Source: Gemmatimonadota bacterium (GTDB lineage: Bacteria; Latescibacterota; UBA2968; UBA8231). From it: a stretch of 53,645 nt of DNA. The translations under genes were made by a program, and so were the position numbers. The stretch lies in assembly GCA_018673255.1 (NCBI GenBank), contig JABHDC010000279.1:1-53645 (forward strand), in the 5' to 3' direction. The notes beneath the pieces are model-generated. The model made no database searches, had not been told where the DNA came from, and saw only the letters and a list, made by a program, of their open reading frames with translations. Positions 8,892 through 16,918 of the stretch are shown here, in pieces; the stretch's first letter is position 1; each line of letters starts with the position of its first letter.

Positions 8892-10886
8892 ATGGTCGAC
8901 GTTGGCTACTTCGCACTGTGTCTGGCACTGGCAGCGGCCGGTTATGCCACTGTCGCTTCATTGCTGGGCGCCCACCGGCACCATGAAGGCCTGATCCGCT
9001 CCGGCGAGAATGCGGCCCTGGCTGTATGCGCCTTCTATTCGATTGCTGCGATGGGTCTTTGGTATGCCATCTTCACCAAAGATTTCCAGGTTCAGTATGT
9101 TGCCGAGAACACGAACCTGGCCATGCCGCTCCAATATGTGCTGGCTTCGTTGTGGGGCGGACAAAGTGGATCCATCCTGTTCTGGGGATGGGTGCTGGCG
9201 ATCTACACGGGGGCGGCGATCGTCTTCAATCGACATCGCTACCGGGAGCTGATGCCGTACGTGGTGGCCGTGCTGGCCGCCAGCTGCTTCTTCTTCGCCC
9301 TGCTGAACCTCTTTGAGGCCGATCCCTTCAAACGTCTGCCATTCACCCCCGCAGACGGAAGGGGGCTGAACCCGATCCTCCAACATCCCTACATGGCCAT
9401 TCACCCGCCCCTTCTGTATGCAGGAATGGTGGGTATGGCCGTGCCCTTCGCCTTCGGCATCGCTGCCCTGGCCTCGCGCCTGCTCGACAATACGTGGCTG
9501 CGTGCCATGCGTCGCTGGTTGCTGGTTCCCTGGACGTTCCTGGGCGCCGGACTGCTGTTGGGCGGCAAGTGGGCTTACGTGGAATTGGGCTGGGGTGGCT
9601 ACTGGGGCTGGGACCCCGTGGAGAATGCATCTCTGATGCCCTGGCTGGCAGCCACAGCGTTGCTGCACTCGGTCATGATCCAGGAGCGCAAGGGCATGTT
9701 GAAGGTTTGGAACATGGTCCTCCTGTTCTTCACCTATGGCATGACGGTCTTCGGCACGTTCCTCACACGGTCGGGTGTGGTTTCTTCCGTGCACGCCTTT
9801 GCCCAGTCGAATGTGGGGCCCTTCTTCGTCGTCTTCCTGCTGATCATCATTGTCGGGTCGCTGGTGCTGTTGCTCATGCGTCTGCCCGACCTGAAGGCCG
9901 AACACCAGCTGGAGTCCTTCACCTCTCGCGAGAGCGCCTTCCTGCTGAACAACTGGATTCTGCTGGCCTTGCTCTTCGCCGTGTTGTGGGGAACCATGTT
10001 CCCGGTCCTGTCGGAGGCTTTCACCGGCGACAAGATCACCGTGGGTGCGCCCTTCTTCAATCAGGTGAGCATACCGATGGGTCTGGTGTTGTTGTTCCTG
10101 ACTGGTGCCGGGCCGCTGTTCGCCTGGCGTCGAACCTCAGGTGAAGGCCTGCGCCGCAACTTCACGGCACCTACCGTCGTGGCTCTCATCTGTGCCGGTT
10201 GTTTTCTGGTGATCGGTATCAGGGATCTGTATGCGATCATGTCGCTGTCCCTGTGTGGTTTTGTCGTGGGCTCCGTGGGACTGGAATTCTACCGGGGGAT
10301 CGGTGCCCGTCGTCGCACGATGGGAGAGGGCACACTACTGGCTCTGTATCGGCTGCTGTCGAAAAATCGACGCCGTTACGGCGGTTATCTCGTGCATCTG
10401 TCGATTATCCTGCTGTTCGTCGGCTTCACCGGTCAGGCCTTCACGGTTGAGCGAGAACTCGTGTTGGAGCGCGGTGAGTCGAGCCAGGTGGGCAACTACA
10501 CGCTCACCTTCGAGTCGTTGGCCTTCGGCGAAGATGAGAACAAGTCCGTGGCCGCCGCTGCCATGTCGCTCGAATACGACGGCCGACGCCTGGCGACCAT
10601 GGTCCCCGAGCGCCACTTCTACAAGTCAGCGGAGCAGAATACGACCGAAGTCTCCATCTATTCCCGCTGGCTCGAAGATTTCTACGTAATCATGGTCGGC
10701 ATCGGCGAGAACAATCGTTCAGCCAAATTCCATGTCTACATCAATCCCCTCGTCAACTGCGTCTGGTGGGGTTCTGCCTTGCTCGTGCTCAGTTCGCTGT
10801 GGACGATGTGGCCCAATGCCCGGGATCGTCGCATGGCACGCCTGGATCGCGAAGCGGTCCGTGCCGGCGGCTGGCAACCGGCCTGA
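8892..10886 (+). CDS. ccmF: Cytochrome c haem lyase subunit CcmF
   Basis: The 664-residue polytopic membrane protein has the family's normal length and about fifteen hydrophobic segments. The tryptophan-rich haem-handling WWD motif is clear in GWGGYWGWDPVENASLMPWL (about residues 232-251). The conserved block GTFLTRSGVVSSVHAFAQS follows it. CcmF takes haem from CcmE and ligates it to CxxCH motifs on the periplasmic side. In classical systems it works with CcmH and CcmI to present reduced apocytochrome, but no ccmH is found in this cluster. It follows ccmE after 77 bp and is followed by the CcmI-like zinc-ribbon gene after 23 bp. Confidence 0.96.
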   Translation: MVDVGYFALCLALAAAGYATVASLLGAHRHHEGLIRSGENAALAVCAFYSIAAMGLWYAIFTKDFQVQYVAENTNLAMPLQYVLASLWGGQSGSILFWGWVLAIYTGAAIVFNRHRYRELMPYVVAVLAASCFFFALLNLFEADPFKRLPFTPADGRGLNPILQHPYMAIHPPLLYAGMVGMAVPFAFGIAALASRLLDNTWLRAMRRWLLVPWTFLGAGLLLGGKWAYVELGWGGYWGWDPVENASLMPWLAATALLHSVMIQERKGMLKVWNMVLLFFTYGMTVFGTFLTRSGVVSSVHAFAQSNVGPFFVVFLLIIIVGSLVLLLMRLPDLKAEHQLESFTSRESAFLLNNWILLALLFAVLWGTMFPVLSEAFTGDKITVGAPFFNQVSIPMGLVLLFLTGAGPLFAWRRTSGEGLRRNFTAPTVVALICAGCFLVIGIRDLYAIMSLSLCGFVVGSVGLEFYRGIGARRRTMGEGTLLALYRLLSKNRRRYGGYLVHLSIILLFVGFTGQAFTVERELVLERGESSQVGNYTLTFESLAFGEDENKSVAAAAMSLEYDGRRLATMVPERHFYKSAEQNTTEVSIYSRWLEDFYVIMVGIGENNRSAKFHVYINPLVNCVWWGSALLVLSSLWTMWPNARDRRMARLDREAVRAGGWQPA

Positions 10887-10909
10887 CCTGAATCGAAGCG
10901 AGAGTTGCT

Positions 10910-11389
10910 GTGGAATCTACCCTAGTTCCGGTCGCCTGCATGCTGTTGCTGGCCGGGTTCGTTGCCGTCATTGTCCATCCGATCCTGACGACGCGTCAAG
11001 CCTGGGTGCGCCCGTCCAATCTGGCGCGCAGCCGGCTTGAACTCACGGAGCAGAAAGAGCAGCTGTACAGCTCGATCCGTGAGCTGGAATTTGATCACTC
11101 CCTCGGGAAGGTCTCCGATACAGACTTCGAGACCCTGCGCGTCGACCTGGAGAGTCAGGCTGTCACAACCCTGCGCCGACTAGACGGTCTTCAGACGACG
11201 GCGACACCCGATGAGGCGGATCTGACCGCACGGATCGAGACCGATCTTCAGACCGTCTCGCCGCCGGCAACGGCAGCGACAACGCCTGCCGTCGCGAAAT
11301 TCTGTTCTTCCTGCGGCGCCGCCAGACAGCCGGTGCATAAATTCTGTGCCCAGTGTGGCGGTGCCTTCGGCGACACGTCGGCTGCATGA
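10910..11389 (+). CDS. CcmI-like membrane protein with C-terminal zinc ribbon
   Basis: This 159-residue protein starts with GTG, 23 bp after ccmF. Residues 5-24 form one transmembrane helix, followed by a positively charged stretch that places the rest in the cytoplasm. Residues 43-92 resemble the cytoplasmic helical region of CcmI (the pattern KEQLYSSIRELEFDHSLGKV, then SDTDFETLR). The C-terminus is a zinc ribbon with Cys132, Cys135, Cys146 and Cys149 (FCSSCG, FCAQCG). The fusion is not part of textbook Ccm systems. Position between ccmF and ccmA suggests a cytochrome c maturation role, perhaps as a scaffold or a metal or redox sensor. The cytoplasmic location argues against it replacing the periplasmic thiol protein CcmH. 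Confidence 0.75.
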   Translation: MESTLVPVACMLLLAGFVAVIVHPILTTRQAWVRPSNLARSRLELTEQKEQLYSSIRELEFDHSLGKVSDTDFETLRVDLESQAVTTLRRLDGLQTTATPDEADLTARIETDLQTVSPPATAATTPAVAKFCSSCGAARQPVHKFCAQCGGAFGDTSAA

Positions 11390-12528
11390 GCATGTCGCGG
11401 CTACGGCTCGGTTGGTGGATCGGTCTGGCCACGCTCTGCCTCGGTGCCAAGTTGCCGGCTGATACAATCCAGGGCTACGTGTTGCACGCCGGCACCGGGC
11501 AGCGCCTGGCCAATGTCGATGTGGCCTTCCTCATCGGCTCCGAAGACGGCTCCATGGCGCCCATGGCCAGCACGAAATCAGACACGCAGGGTCGCTTCGA
11601 TTTCTCCGGTCCCTTCCTCACCGCCGGAACGCAGTTTGCCCTGCGCGCCGATTACGATGGCGTGGAGTACCCCTCCTCCATTCTGCATCTGGGTGCTCAG
11701 GACGAGATCATCATTGAGGTCTATCCCGCCGGCGATGATGCGTCCGGATTGCGAATCACGAACCACAACATCTTCCTGGGCATCGTCGGGGAGACGGTGG
11801 AGGCCGCACACCTGGTGCAGGCTGACAATGGGGGCGATCAGACCTACGTGGGTCCCCTCGTCGACGGCCATATTCGCGGCCTCGAATTCGTCGTGCCTGC
11901 CCAGCTGGCCAGTCTGACGCCCCATACGGGAGAACTGGTTCGTCTGTCCGCAACACGCGTCTTCGATACGCAGCCACTGCCCCCGGGGCCCTCGCAGATC
12001 GCTTTTACCTTTCAGGTGGATCCCGAGGCCTTCGATGGATCTTACGTGCACGAGGTCGTTTACCCGACCCAGCATCTGGATCTGTTCATCCAGCCCGTTG
12101 ATGTGCAGTTGGGTGAGACCTTCCAGGATCTGGGGGTCGTCGACCTGCATTCGCAGCAGTATCGCCACTACCGCACCCACGACCTGTCACCCGGCCAGCG
12201 TCTGCGCATCGATCTACCCATCACGCGACCCCTGCGCTGGGCCTTGAAGTGGGCATTGCTGGCGCTGGTGCCGGCAATACTGATTGGGGTCACCGCCGTG
12301 GCGCGACGCCCGGTGCCAGCCAATGACGTCTCCAGTGAGACGCCGAGTGGCGCGGCAGCAACGACGCCCGAGATCCCGTCGACACAAGCCCAGGTGCTGC
12401 AGCAGCTGGCGCAGGTGCGCTCACAACGGGCCCAGGCACGGGGTGATGAGGCCAGAGAACTGGATCAGCAGTATCAGGAATTGATGGCGCAGGCACGTGA
12501 CATCTACCGACAGCTGCCTCAAGCTTGA
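11386..12528 (+). CDS. Secreted, membrane-anchored carboxypeptidase-regulatory-like protein in ccm cluster
   Basis: This 380-residue protein overlaps the preceding stop codon (ATGA at 11386). It has an N-terminal signal segment (about 8-21). A periplasmic Ig-like carboxypeptidase-regulatory fold begins around DTIQGYVLHAGTGQRLANVD, followed by a second beta-rich region. A transmembrane helix follows (ALKWALLALVPAILIGVTAV), then a cytoplasmic helical tail of about 70 residues rich in Gln, Ala and Arg that could form a coiled coil. No catalytic residues are visible. Being inside the ccm operon with overlapping or close genes on both sides, it is a good candidate for an accessory or apocytochrome-handling factor. 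This is inference from position only. Confidence 0.72.
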   Translation: MSMSRLRLGWWIGLATLCLGAKLPADTIQGYVLHAGTGQRLANVDVAFLIGSEDGSMAPMASTKSDTQGRFDFSGPFLTAGTQFALRADYDGVEYPSSILHLGAQDEIIIEVYPAGDDASGLRITNHNIFLGIVGETVEAAHLVQADNGGDQTYVGPLVDGHIRGLEFVVPAQLASLTPHTGELVRLSATRVFDTQPLPPGPSQIAFTFQVDPEAFDGSYVHEVVYPTQHLDLFIQPVDVQLGETFQDLGVVDLHSQQYRHYRTHDLSPGQRLRIDLPITRPLRWALKWALLALVPAILIGVTAVARRPVPANDVSSETPSGAAATTPEIPSTQAQVLQQLAQVRSQRAQARGDEARELDQQYQELMAQARDIYRQLPQA

Positions 12529-12544
12529 GGACGACCCGGCGACG

Positions 12545-13237
12545 ATGAATGTCCGCTTTGAGGCCGTGACCAAACTATTCGGTCCCACCCTCGCACTCGA
12601 TGGCGTGGATCTGCAGCTGAGGTCGGATGAACACGTCCTGCTGGCCGGAGCCAATGGTGCCGGCAAGTCGACGCTGTTGCGTCTGCTGACCGGTTTGACC
12701 GGGCCGTCGACGGGTCAGGTCCGCATCGACGATGAGGATCCCAGGTCGTGCCTGGCGATACGTCAGCAGATCGGCCTGTTGTCACACCAGATCCTGCTCT
12801 ACGAAGATCTCACTGCTGCCGAGAATCTCTCATTCTTTGCGCGTCTGTATGGCGTGGACGTAGACATTGATGAAGCACTCGACCACGCCGGTCTGGCCAC
12901 GCATGCTCAACGACCCGTGGGCGGATTCTCGCGGGGCATGAAACAACGATTGGCGCTGGCCCGTGCGACACTGCACCAGCCCCGTTTGTTACTGCTGGAT
13001 GAGCCATTCACGGGACTGGATCGACGCGCCGCCTCGCGACTGGGTCAACAGTTGGCCCAGCGCACCACGCAGGCAGGGTTAATGTCCGTCCTGGTCACGC
13101 ATAACGTTCCCGAAGCAGCCCACATCGCCACGCGCGTCGTCCTGCTGCGACGCGGGCGGATCGTGCACGAGCAAAGCTGGCAGGGCGGTGACCCAGATGC
13201 CCTGCAGGATCTGTGCGACCGGCACCTGGAGAATTGA
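12545..13237 (+). CDS. ccmA: Haem exporter ATP-binding protein CcmA
   Basis: The 230-residue ABC ATPase has Walker A GANGAGKSTLLR, signature FSRGMKQRLALARA (SRGMKQ in place of LSGGQ) and Walker B LLLLDEPFTGLD. CcmA with CcmB, CcmC and CcmD releases haem-loaded CcmE from the membrane complex using ATP hydrolysis. ATG 12545 is chosen because the family alignment begins there; a GAGG lies at 12527-12530, rather far upstream. The gene follows the carboxypeptidase-regulatory-like gene by 16 bp and is one base from ccmB. The generic ABC features alone would not name it, but the ccmBCD neighbours do. Confidence 0.93.
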   Translation: MNVRFEAVTKLFGPTLALDGVDLQLRSDEHVLLAGANGAGKSTLLRLLTGLTGPSTGQVRIDDEDPRSCLAIRQQIGLLSHQILLYEDLTAAENLSFFARLYGVDVDIDEALDHAGLATHAQRPVGGFSRGMKQRLALARATLHQPRLLLLDEPFTGLDRRAASRLGQQLAQRTTQAGLMSVLVTHNVPEAAHIATRVVLLRRGRIVHEQSWQGGDPDALQDLCDRHLEN

Positions 13238-13238
13238 G

Positions 13239-13946
13239 ATGACACCCACCATGGCCGCTCAGACCGGCGCTTTGCTGCGCAAGGACCTGGTCGCTGAATG
13301 GCGCTCGAAGGAGCGTCTGAGCCCGATGGTGTTCTTCGTGTTGCTGGTGTTGCTCGTCTACAACTTCGGCTTCGAATTGGGCGGCGCCGCCTTATGGGAG
13401 ATCGGTGCAGGTGTACTCTGGTCCTCTTTCGTGTTTGCCTCTCTTTTTGGTCTGCAGCGGACCTTCGCCGCCGAGACGGCCAATGATTGTCTGGATGCGT
13501 TGCTCGTAGCCCCGCTGCCTCGTGCGGCATTGTATCTGGCCAAGATGGTAGGCAATCTCGTCTTCCTGCTACTGGTAGAGACCATCACCTTGCCCCTGTT
13601 TGGGCTCTTCTTTAACCTAACCCCCGGTTGGTATCTGCTGAGTCTGCCCGCCGTTTTCATCCTCGGATCGGCCTGTGTGGCTTCGGTGGGTACACTCTTC
13701 GCAGCCATGGCAGGCCACTCACGTTTACGTGAGTTCTTCCTGCCCTTGTTGGTGCTTCCAGTACTCATTCCTGCGCTGATCTCGTGCGTCGCCGCCACGG
13801 CCCTCATTCTCGAAGGCGCGGCGCCCGGACATACCGGTCTTTGGTGGCCGACAGAGCTGACGGTGCACGTGACGATGCTGGGAGTGTATGCCGTTGTCTT
13901 CACAACGCTTTCGTTGATGCTGTTCGACTTTGTCATTGAAGAGTAG
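13239..13946 (+). CDS. ccmB: Haem exporter membrane protein CcmB
   Basis: The 235-residue protein has six hydrophobic segments, and its N-terminus ALLRKDLVAEWRSKERLSPM is typical of CcmB. The conserved ANDCLDALLVAPLPRAALYLAK block follows the second helix. CcmB is the permease-like partner of the ATPase CcmA. The start ATG at 13239 follows the ccmA stop directly, and the frame remains open upstream only inside ccmA. The gene ends 6 bp before ccmC. Confidence 0.94.
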   Translation: MTPTMAAQTGALLRKDLVAEWRSKERLSPMVFFVLLVLLVYNFGFELGGAALWEIGAGVLWSSFVFASLFGLQRTFAAETANDCLDALLVAPLPRAALYLAKMVGNLVFLLLVETITLPLFGLFFNLTPGWYLLSLPAVFILGSACVASVGTLFAAMAGHSRLREFFLPLLVLPVLIPALISCVAATALILEGAAPGHTGLWWPTELTVHVTMLGVYAVVFTTLSLMLFDFVIEE

Positions 13947-13952
13947 AATGCA

Positions 13953-14654
13953 TTGAAGAATCCTATCCTCTGGACTGTGCATGGCGTGGCGACGGTGATC
14001 GCCATGAGCGTCGCCTTGTGGGCCGTGTTCTTCTATGCCCCGGCCGACGTGCAGCCACAGATGGGTGCCAGCTGGCCGTATGTGCAACGCATCTTCTACT
14101 TCCACGTAGCAGCCGCGATCAGTGCAGGCCTGTGCTACCTTCTGGTCTTCGTGGGCAGCGTCGGCTACTTGCGCACACGGCAGGATCGCTGGGACCATCT
14201 GGGACACGTCGCCGCTGAGCTCGGGGTCATGTTTTCTGTCTTCGTACTGATCTCGGGCCCACTGTGGGCCCGGCCGATCTGGGGTGTGTTCTGGCGATGG
14301 GAACCACGCTTGACGACGATGATGATCACCTTCACCATCTATGTGGCCTACCTGATGGTTCGGTCCTACGGTGAACCGGGAGAGCGCACGCAGCGCTTTG
14401 CTGCCGTGGTGGGTATCTTCGCATTTGTCATGGTGCCCTTCGTCCGCTACTCCATCAACCTGTGGGCCGCCAATCAGCAATTGCATCCGCCAAGTGTCGA
14501 GCTGGATCCGGCCATGGCGACGACGAAATACCTCGCCTACTTCGCCTTCGCCTTGCTCTTTTCCTATCTGCTGCGACTGCGCCTGAGCCAGGAACGCAAT
14601 GCGGATCGATTGCAGGAGCTGGTCCGGCAACGTGGCCGAGAGTCCTTGCGGTAG
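13953..14654 (+). CDS. ccmC: Haem-delivery protein CcmC
   Basis: This 233-residue, six-helix membrane protein binds haem in the periplasm and hands it to CcmE. The tryptophan-rich motif reads WGVFWRWEPRLTT, so the usual WD of the WWD signature is WE. Candidate axial histidines are present in IFYFHVAAAI and in NLWAANQQLHPPS. The start is TTG at 13953, because the first helix and family N-terminus (MKNPILWTVHG) begin there and no in-frame ATG fits. It is separated from ccmB by 6 bp. A 51-bp gap leads to the small ccmD gene. Confidence 0.94.
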   Translation: MKNPILWTVHGVATVIAMSVALWAVFFYAPADVQPQMGASWPYVQRIFYFHVAAAISAGLCYLLVFVGSVGYLRTRQDRWDHLGHVAAELGVMFSVFVLISGPLWARPIWGVFWRWEPRLTTMMITFTIYVAYLMVRSYGEPGERTQRFAAVVGIFAFVMVPFVRYSINLWAANQQLHPPSVELDPAMATTKYLAYFAFALLFSYLLRLRLSQERNADRLQELVRQRGRESLR

Positions 14655-14705
14655 CACCCCTCGGCGCCGGCTACACGTCGCCCTGAAAATGCAGGAGAAT
14701 TGAGT

Positions 14706-14861
14706 TTGGAAACCGATGCTGGACTGGGTTATCTGGCCATAGCGTACGGTGCATTCTTCATTGCGTTGTTCGTGTATGTCATGCGTTTGCGACGACGTGA
14801 TCAGGAGTTGACCGAGCAACTCGAGCAATTGGCTGAAAAGATTCACCAGAAAAGTTCGTAA
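14706..14861 (+). CDS. ccmD: Small haem exporter subunit CcmD
   Basis: A 51-residue reading frame begins with TTG at 14706, eight bases after the AGGAG Shine-Dalgarno site at 14693-14697. It encodes a single transmembrane helix (YLAIAYGAFFIALFVYVMRL) followed by a basic stretch and a short acidic coiled tail, the normal layout of CcmD. CcmD is needed to release holo-CcmE from CcmC. Location directly after ccmC makes the assignment secure despite the short length. It is the last gene of the cluster; a strong promoter for the next operon starts 42 bp downstream. Confidence 0.88.
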   Translation: METDAGLGYLAIAYGAFFIALFVYVMRLRRRDQELTEQLEQLAEKIHQKSS

Positions 14862-14902
14862 CTACTTGTTGTAAATGGAGTTATACGCAATCTGCGGTTT
14901 CG

Positions 14903-14932
14903 TTGACAGGGCTTTCGCGAGCCTGCTATATT
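14903..14932 (+). promoter_or_regulatory. Strong sigma-70-type promoter with extended -10
   Basis: A perfect TTGACA at 14903-14908 and TATATT at 14927-14932 are 18 bp apart, and a TG dinucleotide sits one base before the -10 box. The site lies in the gap after ccmD. It probably drives the two bifunctional-nuclease-like genes, separating them from the ccm operon. The predicted leader is about 30 nucleotides. Confidence 0.75.
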
Positions 14933-14968
14933 CAGAATGTGCAGACCTGAGAGGCAAGTGAGTATTCC

Positions 14969-15577
14969 ATGGTAGAGATGGACGTCCATCGCGTACAGGT
15001 CTCTTCGCGAGCCTATCACCGTGTCGTGCTGCGCGCCAAGCAGTCGGATGCCAGCCTGCACATCGTCATCGGCCCTTCTGAGGCCCGTGCCATCGCCATG
15101 GGTCACCGGCAACAGACTCCACCTCGGCCTCTCAGTTACGACATGGCCGTGGGGCTGTTGCGCGAAGCCGGCGCGCACATACAGCATGTGGCCATCACCG
15201 ATCTGCAGGATGGCATCTACTATGCCGAGATCCATGTGACCGGTGCTGATGGAAACGAACGCATTGTCGATTCGCGACCATCGGATGCCATTGCCCTGGC
15301 CTTGCGATGGCAGGCTCCGATCTTTGCCGCCGAAGCAGTGCTCGAAGAAGACGAGTCGGATTGGGATGTGGAAGACGAGGCCGACAGTAACGACATGCTG
15401 GAAGAACCAACCGAGCCACTGGAAGGCGGCATCTCGCTGGAAGAGTTGCTCGCCGACGCACAGGAAGAGCTGACGGAAACGCAGTTGCTGGAGAAACGCC
15501 TGCGACAGGCTGTCGCCGAAGAGGCCTATGAAGAAGCGGCCCGACTTCGCGATCGCCTTGCCGCCCTCAATGAATAG
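14969..15577 (+). CDS. Bifunctional nuclease domain protein with UVR motif (first copy)
   Basis: The 202-residue protein has an N-terminal BFN/DUF151 domain (about 1-115), including the conserved PRPLSYDMAVGLLREAGA and VDSRPSDAIALALRWQAPIF. The C-terminus carries a UVR motif (LLEKRLRQAVAEEAYEEAAR), a helical pair found in UvrB, UvrC and McsA-type proteins. An acidic linker separates them. Plant and Thermotoga relatives of the BFN domain were reported to act on nucleic acids, but the bacterial function is not settled. A paralogue with the same architecture lies immediately downstream. ATG 14969 is used; ATG 14978 is an alternative and neither has a strong ribosome binding site. Confidence 0.85.
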   Translation: MVEMDVHRVQVSSRAYHRVVLRAKQSDASLHIVIGPSEARAIAMGHRQQTPPRPLSYDMAVGLLREAGAHIQHVAITDLQDGIYYAEIHVTGADGNERIVDSRPSDAIALALRWQAPIFAAEAVLEEDESDWDVEDEADSNDMLEEPTEPLEGGISLEELLADAQEELTETQLLEKRLRQAVAEEAYEEAARLRDRLAALNE

Positions 15578-15614
15578 ACCGGATCTCAGTCGATCCGTAT
15601 ACAGACGATACCTA

Positions 15615-16307
15615 ATGAATCAGATCCCCAGTTCTCGTAAGCGCCGTGCCCTCATCGAAATGTCGGTGATCAAGGTCAGTCCCTACATGCGGGCAGAGAA
15701 GCCGCTGATGTGGCTGTGTGAGAAGGACTGCTCTGCACCACGCTTGCTGCCGGTGGCAGTGGGCGAATTCGAGGCGGCGGCCATCCAGATGCACCTGGGT
15801 GGCGAGAAGCCCCTTCGGCCGATCTCCTACGACCTTTTTGCCACACTGATGGAAGAACTCGACGTGCCCGTGCGTCGGATCGTCATCCATTCAGTCGAGG
15901 GTCAGGTCTTCCATGCCGTGGCCGTGATGGAGAGCGACGGGAGGCTGCGGGAGATCGACTGTCGCCCCTCTGACGCGGTGGCCCTGGCCCTGCGAGCCCA
16001 GGCCAGCATCTTCGTCAGTGCCGAATTGCTTGAAGTCGCTGGAATCCGCGCCGCACAGGGCGATGGGGTCGAGCAGGCGATCTCGCAATTCTATGAGTTG
16101 GAGCCGCAGATCCTGGGTCGTCGTCGTGAACCCGAATCGACAGCTGCCCTGCCGCCAGCAATAGAAATGGAACCGGAGATCGCCCCCGAACCGGATCCAC
16201 TGGCTGATCTGGAGCACCGCCTCGAGCAGGCGGTGATCTGCGAGGAATACGAAGAGGCCGCTCAGTTGCGTGACGAAATCGAGCGCGTCAAGAGCTCACG
16301 TACCTGA
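15615..16307 (+). CDS. Bifunctional nuclease domain protein with UVR motif (second copy)
   Basis: This 230-residue protein repeats the architecture of the previous gene: a BFN/DUF151 domain with RPISYDLFATLMEELDVPV and IDCRPSDAVALALRAQASIF, a long acidic linker, and a UVR motif (LEHRLEQAVICEEYEEAAQL). The two proteins are clearly paralogous but far diverged, so the duplication is old. The start is uncertain. ATG 15615 is listed, but ATG 15570, which overlaps the stop of the first copy, and ATG 15660, just before the domain, are possible. The lipoprotein gene begins 5 bp after the stop. Confidence 0.83.
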   Translation: MNQIPSSRKRRALIEMSVIKVSPYMRAEKPLMWLCEKDCSAPRLLPVAVGEFEAAAIQMHLGGEKPLRPISYDLFATLMEELDVPVRRIVIHSVEGQVFHAVAVMESDGRLREIDCRPSDAVALALRAQASIFVSAELLEVAGIRAAQGDGVEQAISQFYELEPQILGRRREPESTAALPPAIEMEPEIAPEPDPLADLEHRLEQAVICEEYEEAAQLRDEIERVKSSRT

Positions 16308-16312
16308 GCGCT

Positions 16313-16783
16313 GTGCTCCGCGTGCTCCGCGTGCTCCTGCTGCTCCTGCTGGCACCATGGCTTGCTGGCTGCGCCGATGATCGCGCGCCCAGCTACCAGA
16401 CCCCCTCTCAGACCTATCGGATCTATTCTGAGGCTGTGGCCGACGATCAACCGCGGCAGGTCTGGTCGTGCCTGAGTTCAGGCCTGCAAGAGATGGTCTA
16501 CGAATCCGACCTGCAGCGATGGCTCCAGAGATGGGAGCAGGAACGCCCCGAGCGCGATGAAGCCCGGCGCCGATTGCAGATTCAGGACGAGGTCCTCATC
16601 AACGATCAGCTCGGCTATCTGCATTTCGATGAGACCACCGTCAATCCTGGTGAGAGTCCGTTCTTCTACTTCGTTCATGAGGCGAACGGCTGGAAGATCA
16701 CGACCCATCTGGATCCGACCTTCCGTCAGGCCCTGGAACGGGCCGTTGAAGCCGGTGAGTTCCAGCTGCCTCTGGCACCATAG
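16313..16783 (+). CDS. Putative lipoprotein, unknown function
   Basis: The 156-residue product starts with GTG five bases after the previous stop. It has a leucine-rich signal sequence ending in the lipobox LAGC, so it is probably lipid-anchored. The signal is encoded by near-tandem repeats of gtgctccgc and ctcctgctg. The mature part looks like a small mixed alpha/beta domain (RIYSEAVADDQPRQVWSCLS near the start, then YFVHEANGWKITTHLD). It resembles periplasmic NTF2-like or DUF4878-type folds, but I cannot assign a family with confidence. It is likely co-transcribed with the bifunctional nuclease genes. Confidence 0.72.
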   Translation: MLRVLRVLLLLLLAPWLAGCADDRAPSYQTPSQTYRIYSEAVADDQPRQVWSCLSSGLQEMVYESDLQRWLQRWEQERPERDEARRRLQIQDEVLINDQLGYLHFDETTVNPGESPFFYFVHEANGWKITTHLDPTFRQALERAVEAGEFQLPLAP

Positions 16784-16918
16784 CCGGAGCATGCTCCGCC
16801 AGAAATCTGGGGCGCGTCTTCTGATGTTGGTGATCGACGTTGGAGATTCGCCAGCCTGCTGCCGGCCGATCTCGTGCAAACTGTGCAGAGTCCGCCGAAT
16901 TGACCGATACAGAGTAGT

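Noticed and set aside
10910..11389. Zinc-ribbon protein as a replacement for the thiol protein CcmH
   Set aside because: The charge pattern after its single helix places the cysteines in the cytoplasm, while CcmH acts in the periplasm.
16313..16360. Near-tandem gtgctccgc/ctcctgctg repeat as a mobile or regulatory repeat
   Set aside because: It is explained by the leucine-rich signal peptide encoded there.
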